A stretch of DNA of 64,000 nucleotides from Amborella trichopoda (Eukaryota; Streptophyta; Magnoliopsida; Amborellales; Amborellaceae), in NCBI RefSeq assembly GCF_000471905.2, contig NW_006500010.1, positions 1,070,799 to 1,134,798 on the forward strand, written 5' to 3'. Every line of letters starts with the position of its first letter. Position 1 is the stretch's first letter. Shown here one piece after another: positions 60,601 to 64,000 of the stretch. The notes under the pieces are model-generated. The model saw nothing but the letters and a program-made list of their open reading frames with translations. It did not search any database and was not told the DNA's origin. The translations under genes were made by a program, and so were the position numbers.

Positions 60601-61165
60601 CGCAAGTGTTTATGATCTCCTTATTGCATTCACATGGGCTTTCTAGTTCCTAATGCTTAATTCAAAATTTTGTTTCTGCATAATGGATCATTCTCAAATC
60701 CGAATCCATGATTAAAATCAATCTGCCAAAATAATTTCTAATTGAACTTTGGTTCAATTTTTGCAGGGTACAGCAGATGAAGTTGTGGATTGGTCCCATG
60801 GGAAACAGCTTTGGGAGCTAAGCAAAAACAAATACGACCCCCTGTGGATTGATGGGGGTGGGCACTGCAATCTTGAGATATACCCCGATTACATGCTCCA
60901 TCTAAACAAGTTCATTTCAACTCTTGGAAAACAAAGATCCAGCTCAATGGAGCTAGTTAACCCAATCACCTTTAATTTCTCTAATGTCAAAGAGAAACCT
61001 GAGATTTCAAGGCATAGTTTTGATAGCCGTACAGAGAGATCACGGAGAAGCATAGGCCGAAGAGAGAAGCACAAGAGGCATGGGGAGCGACTCGAGAAGG
61101 CGAGGTCTAGTCTCGACCAATTGGGAAGAACCTTCCCCAAGTTAGAAATATGCAAAGAACTCTGA
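54663..61165 (+). CDS. ABHD17-like alpha/beta hydrolase
   Basis: Five exons: 54663-54964, 57994-58030, 58152-58388, 58484-58531 and 60767-61165, 1023 bases joined in phase (340 aa). It is a serine hydrolase of the alpha/beta-hydrolase fold. The triad is visible: GQSVGSG with Ser147, GTADEVVD with Asp212, and GGGHCNLE with His241. The oxyanion region [10 protein letters not shown] and the block [16 protein letters not shown] are typical of the ABHD17 group, whose animal members remove palmitate from membrane proteins; plant activity is inferred. The start MGGVTSS fits N-myristoylation at Gly2, so membrane attachment is likely. The C-terminal ~80 residues after the hydrolase core are basic ([16 protein letters not shown]), a usual plant extension. 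The ATG follows a GA-rich leader and gap. Introns 1 and 4 are long (3.0 and 2.2 kb). Confidence 0.93.
54965..57993 (+). other. ABHD17 intron 1, no feature seen
   Basis: AT-rich intron with standard GT-AG ends. I recognise no repeat family or gene inside it. A 151-codon open frame at 56200-56655 looks like chance (see rejected items). Confidence 0.6.
58532..60766 (+). other. ABHD17 intron 4, no feature seen
   Basis: A 2.2-kb GT-AG intron between VLVIH and GTADEVVD. No coding remnant or named repeat could be supported in it. Confidence 0.55.
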
Positions 61166-61999
61166 TCAGTTGTGCTTTCTGTGTTTCCTATGAAGCATTA
61201 TCATCCCTTTGTGGGTTGATTGCTTGTGTGTGTGTGTGAGAGAGAGAGGGGTCTGTAAGGGTGGTGTACCATTGTTGCAAGGATCATGTACTTACTACAA
61301 AAGGTCGACTCTGTTGGTTTACCATTGTTGTAATGGTAGTCTGTATTGATCTGGTCTCTAATTGTGGTGTTCCTTTGTTATGAGGATAGTGTGCCTCAAT
61401 TGACTGGGTTATATGTACTGCAAGAAATTTGTTTATGACTTGCTTGAGGGTGGAGTGAATCACCCTTAAATCCATGGAGATCAGGAGTTATAAAAATTTC
61501 TTTTCAAAATGTATGTTTTAAAATGTTAAATTCCTATTCATGTTTTGGCCATCCTTGGCTTCTGGATATGGAATAAGCCAAAGCACTGGATATGGAAAAA
61601 GCCAAAGCAATTCATGCAAAGGGAATTTTTGAAAATATAATAATCTTGGATTTTTACAGGCATATCGGGTCTGGATCGTTTTTGGACCCTATCGGTTTGG
61701 ATCTGGTTCAAGGTCGACCCAGACCCAACCCATTTACAGTGAGGTCGGTGTACACGCAAACCCTCATTAGCTTAATGAAAAAGAAAAAAGAAAAGATAAA
61801 TAGCACCTCAGCATACATCATGTAACATTTTACAAACAAGTTTTTGTTGAAAAAAAAAAAAGATGATATCCTCTCTGAGGAGCATGTTCATTAACTTCCT
61901 CAAATATGACATTTATCTAGGAGCTTTGGGACTCCAAATTTTGTGGACGTGGTCCCTCAACCTAGTAAACTACCTCGAAGGTGAAATAACATTATATAG

Positions 62000-62245
62000 G
62001 GCTGGTAATGGACGGGGCAGTCCGGGCCCCTTGAAAGGTAGGGCTTAGGTCACAAACTGGCTCTAGAAAGGTAGGGCTTAGGTCACAAACTGTGGCTTGA
62101 GGGCTGGGCTAGGGCTAGGGCTAGTGCCAGCCTAGTTTGGCTCAACTTGGCCTTTTTTGTTTTTTCATTGTTTTTTCTTCATTTGCTTTTCGAACGACTC
62201 AGCCCGGCCCTATAGGGATAAGGGCTGGGCCAGGGCTGGCAAAAC
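62000..62245. repeat. GC-rich GGGCTGGGC-type repeat with a ~32-bp tandem duplication
   Basis: GAAAGGTAGGGCTTAGGTCA followed by CAAACTG occurs twice (about 62034 and 62067). GGGCTAGGGCTAGGGCTAG follows, and the region ends with CAGCCCGGCCC and GGGCTGGGCCAGGGCTGG. Sequence of this type, rich in GGGCC in both orientations, stands out from the AT-rich surroundings. Class unknown. Confidence 0.5.
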
Positions 62246-62409
62246 CCCTTATATCCCTAAATTATACATAGTCTATATATGCTCAATACAAAATAATGTC
62301 CTAAGGTTGAACATAGTCTATTCAATTTTTCATTTTTATAAATAAATACTCATTTAGTGCTTCTAAAGTAAATTGTAAAATTCACGAAAACGATTTAAAA
62401 AGGCCTAGG

Positions 62410-62745
62410 TCTTTACGGGAAAAGATAAAGCCTCATCTCAATACTTGTCAAATAATGCAATTATGGCGTCATAAAACCTTCAAATCAATCATTTTAGTCT
62501 TAAGCACTATAGTTGTGAAAATAATAATAATAGGATTATAGTATTTAAAAATAGTGTATATTGTAACATATATATAGATCAAACAATCCATTTTCAAGTG
62601 TTCATAGATTTGTGAGATCTATACCATTTTTTTAGTTTCAAATTTCATAGTTGGTGGTGAAAATTGATTTTGGAGCTATCATAGAGATTAATGATGCCCA
62701 AATTGTTTTCTAGAGGGGTTTTCGATGTGAGGCTTTACTCCTTTT
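62410..62745 (-). mobile_element. MITE family A copy
   Basis: Ends GATAAAGCCTCATCTCAA and TTTTCGATGTGAGGCTTTAC form a short inverted repeat (TAAAGCCTCA). The interior has AAAATAGTGTATATTG, GTGAGATCTATACCATTTTT and GAAAATTGATTTTGGAGCTA. Confidence 0.65.
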
Positions 62746-63133
62746 TTTCATAAATCATAGGCCTTATACTTGAAAAAAAAAAGTTTATACAAGGTTGTGA
62801 ACTTCTTTATAGAAACAAGATTGCAGTAATTTACATTGTTAATTTTATTTGGACAGGGTAGATTTACCATTGTATTAAAAAACGTGTCACTTTTTTATAC
62901 TTATCTTAAAAAGCATATCAAATATGCATTGTCCAGCTAAAATATACAGTGTATGAGATTGCAACTTTACTTATAGAAATAAGTTTGCAGCTTATACAAA
63001 CCGCATCCAATTTTAAATAGAAAGATCTTCCAAAGTAACTTTTTGCCAAAAGGACTAAGTTTATAGTATGCTCGAGCTGTGGTACACACATTGAAAACAA
63101 GAGAGCATGCAATACACACAATATTAACAAGGA

Positions 63134-63420
63134 AAATTGCTTATTGCGGCAGGGACCGCATTTCTACATTTGCGATCCCTGAGGTATAAAGCATCCATCT
63201 TAAAGATGGATGCAAATAGGTGGTCCATCTAAAAACAATTGAAACTAACGGTCTAAATGTTTTCTTCATAAAATTAATTCTTTTTTAAATTTGTTTGTTT
63301 TTTATATTCTTGATCTCCATGTTAGAGACTACATTTCCTTAAAAATTAGGTAAAAAAATCCATCTCAAAAGTAGATTTTTAAGAGGTAGCTCATATCTAC
63401 ATGGACTCATAGAAATCATG
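63134..63420 (+). repeat. Copy of dispersed repeat family D with hairpin head
   Basis: Starts with the imperfect hairpin GGGACCGCATTTCTACATTT followed by GCGATCCCT, then ATCCATCTTAAAGATGGATG, CTAACGGTCTAAATG and TTAGAGACTACATTTCC. Matches the inverted copy at 53.5-53.8 kb. Confidence 0.65.
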
Positions 63421-63539
63421 TCCTTTCAAAAACTCTTCCAATATTTGTACTTTTGTTGGAAGGAAATATTTATATAACATGTCAATCTTATATTATTGAA
63501 GTAAGGAGCACCTCAAGAATCCATTGGAAAAGGATATTC

Positions 63540-63785
63540 TGATGTTAAAAACCCCAAAAATTGATCATATCGTCCTCGGATATATGGATATGAAAAAAAA
63601 AAATTCAAGTTCTAACACTTAATATTGTAACATATTATCTGGACTATCTATTTTTTTAAAAAATAATAATTTATAGATCTCCTCAATTTACATCATTTTT
63701 TGAGTGTTAAATTTCATAATTAGAAATAACAATAGATTTTCATACCAAGATTTTTGTAGGAGCTTTACTTTGATTGTTTAAGGTT
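63540..63785 (-). repeat. Diverged MITE family A copy
   Basis: Landmarks: AATATTGTAACATATTATCT, TTTATAGATCT, GTTAAATTTCATAATTAGAA and the end GGAGCTTTACTTTGATTGTT. Confidence 0.5.
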
Positions 63786-64000
63786 GATGATAAAACGACC
63801 ACATTAAGATACTACAATGAAGTTATGCATGGGACTTGAATTGTTTCACGATTACATGCAAGAGGAAAGAATCTTTGTCGTATGTTTAAGGAATAACTTT
63901 TATTAGCTCGTAAAAGTAAGAGAACTTCGCACTAATTTCCCTTGAAGTAATATTTTTATATGAATTTTTTCAAATTAAAATTTACATTTATTATTTTTTC

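Larger units (their letters stand above)
61166..64000. other. Intergenic, ABHD17 3' flank and repeats
   Basis: The first few hundred bases are the likely 3' UTR, with a (GT)n(GA)n tract at 61228-61248. Beyond lie the GC-rich patches, family A and family D copies listed separately. No gene is supported; 62780-63130 and 63790-64000 are AT-rich with nothing recognised. Confidence 0.6.

Noticed and set aside
62105-62130. Telomere-like GGGCTAGGGCTAGGG run
   Set aside because: Plant telomeres repeat TTTAGGG; this unit is GGGCTA, short, and part of a GC-rich dispersed repeat.

Overview
The window is nuclear DNA of a seed plant, most likely a flowering plant. It is AT-rich, and its genes are broken into many small exons with GT-AG introns of up to about 4 kb. 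All five intact genes belong to plant families, and the space between them is packed with inverted-repeat (MITE-like) elements, decayed retrotransposons and GA/CT microsatellites. There are no operons, ribosome binding sites, CRISPR arrays or prokaryotic genes. Two runs of N (35995-36839 and 54125-54562) are assembly gaps. The species cannot be fixed from the sequence.

I rebuilt five protein-coding genes by splicing, and in each the exon phases add up to one open frame: (1) 6329-14360 (+), a class I/II PLP-dependent aminotransferase, 9 exons, 414 aa; (2) 22372-26743 (+), a CBP60 calmodulin-binding protein, 8 exons, 559 aa; (3) 27906-29219 (+), a four-helix DUF1218 membrane protein, 3 exons, 256 aa; (4) 38905 down to 30007 (-), a plant PP2C phosphatase with a Cys-rich tail, 8 exons, 435 aa; (5) 54663-61165 (+), an ABHD17-like serine hydrolase, 5 exons, 340 aa. 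Genes 3 and 4 converge. The five are unrelated single genes and do not form a pathway cluster.

Layout: 1-6300 is repeat-rich intergenic DNA; 6.3-14.4 kb the aminotransferase, with two inverted-repeat elements in its introns; 14.4-22.3 kb intergenic DNA with a LINE remnant and a nested Mutator-like element; 22.3-29.2 kb CBP60 and DUF1218; 30.0-38.9 kb the PP2C gene; 38.9-54.6 kb a repeat field with a decayed Copia element, a LINE tail, a 5S rRNA pseudogene and several MITE families; 54.6-61.2 kb the ABHD17 gene; 61.2-64 kb more repeats.

I see no evidence for a wholly new biological system. The most notable points are structural: a perfect in-frame 30-bp duplication between the two CxxC pairs of the PP2C tail; a tandem duplication across a splice donor in the DUF1218 gene in which the second donor is dead; two inverted-repeat elements with perfect 9-bp target duplications, one nested in another repeat whose two paralogues act as empty sites; one MITE family with about nine copies, some headed by a palindrome; and a decayed 5S rRNA copy.
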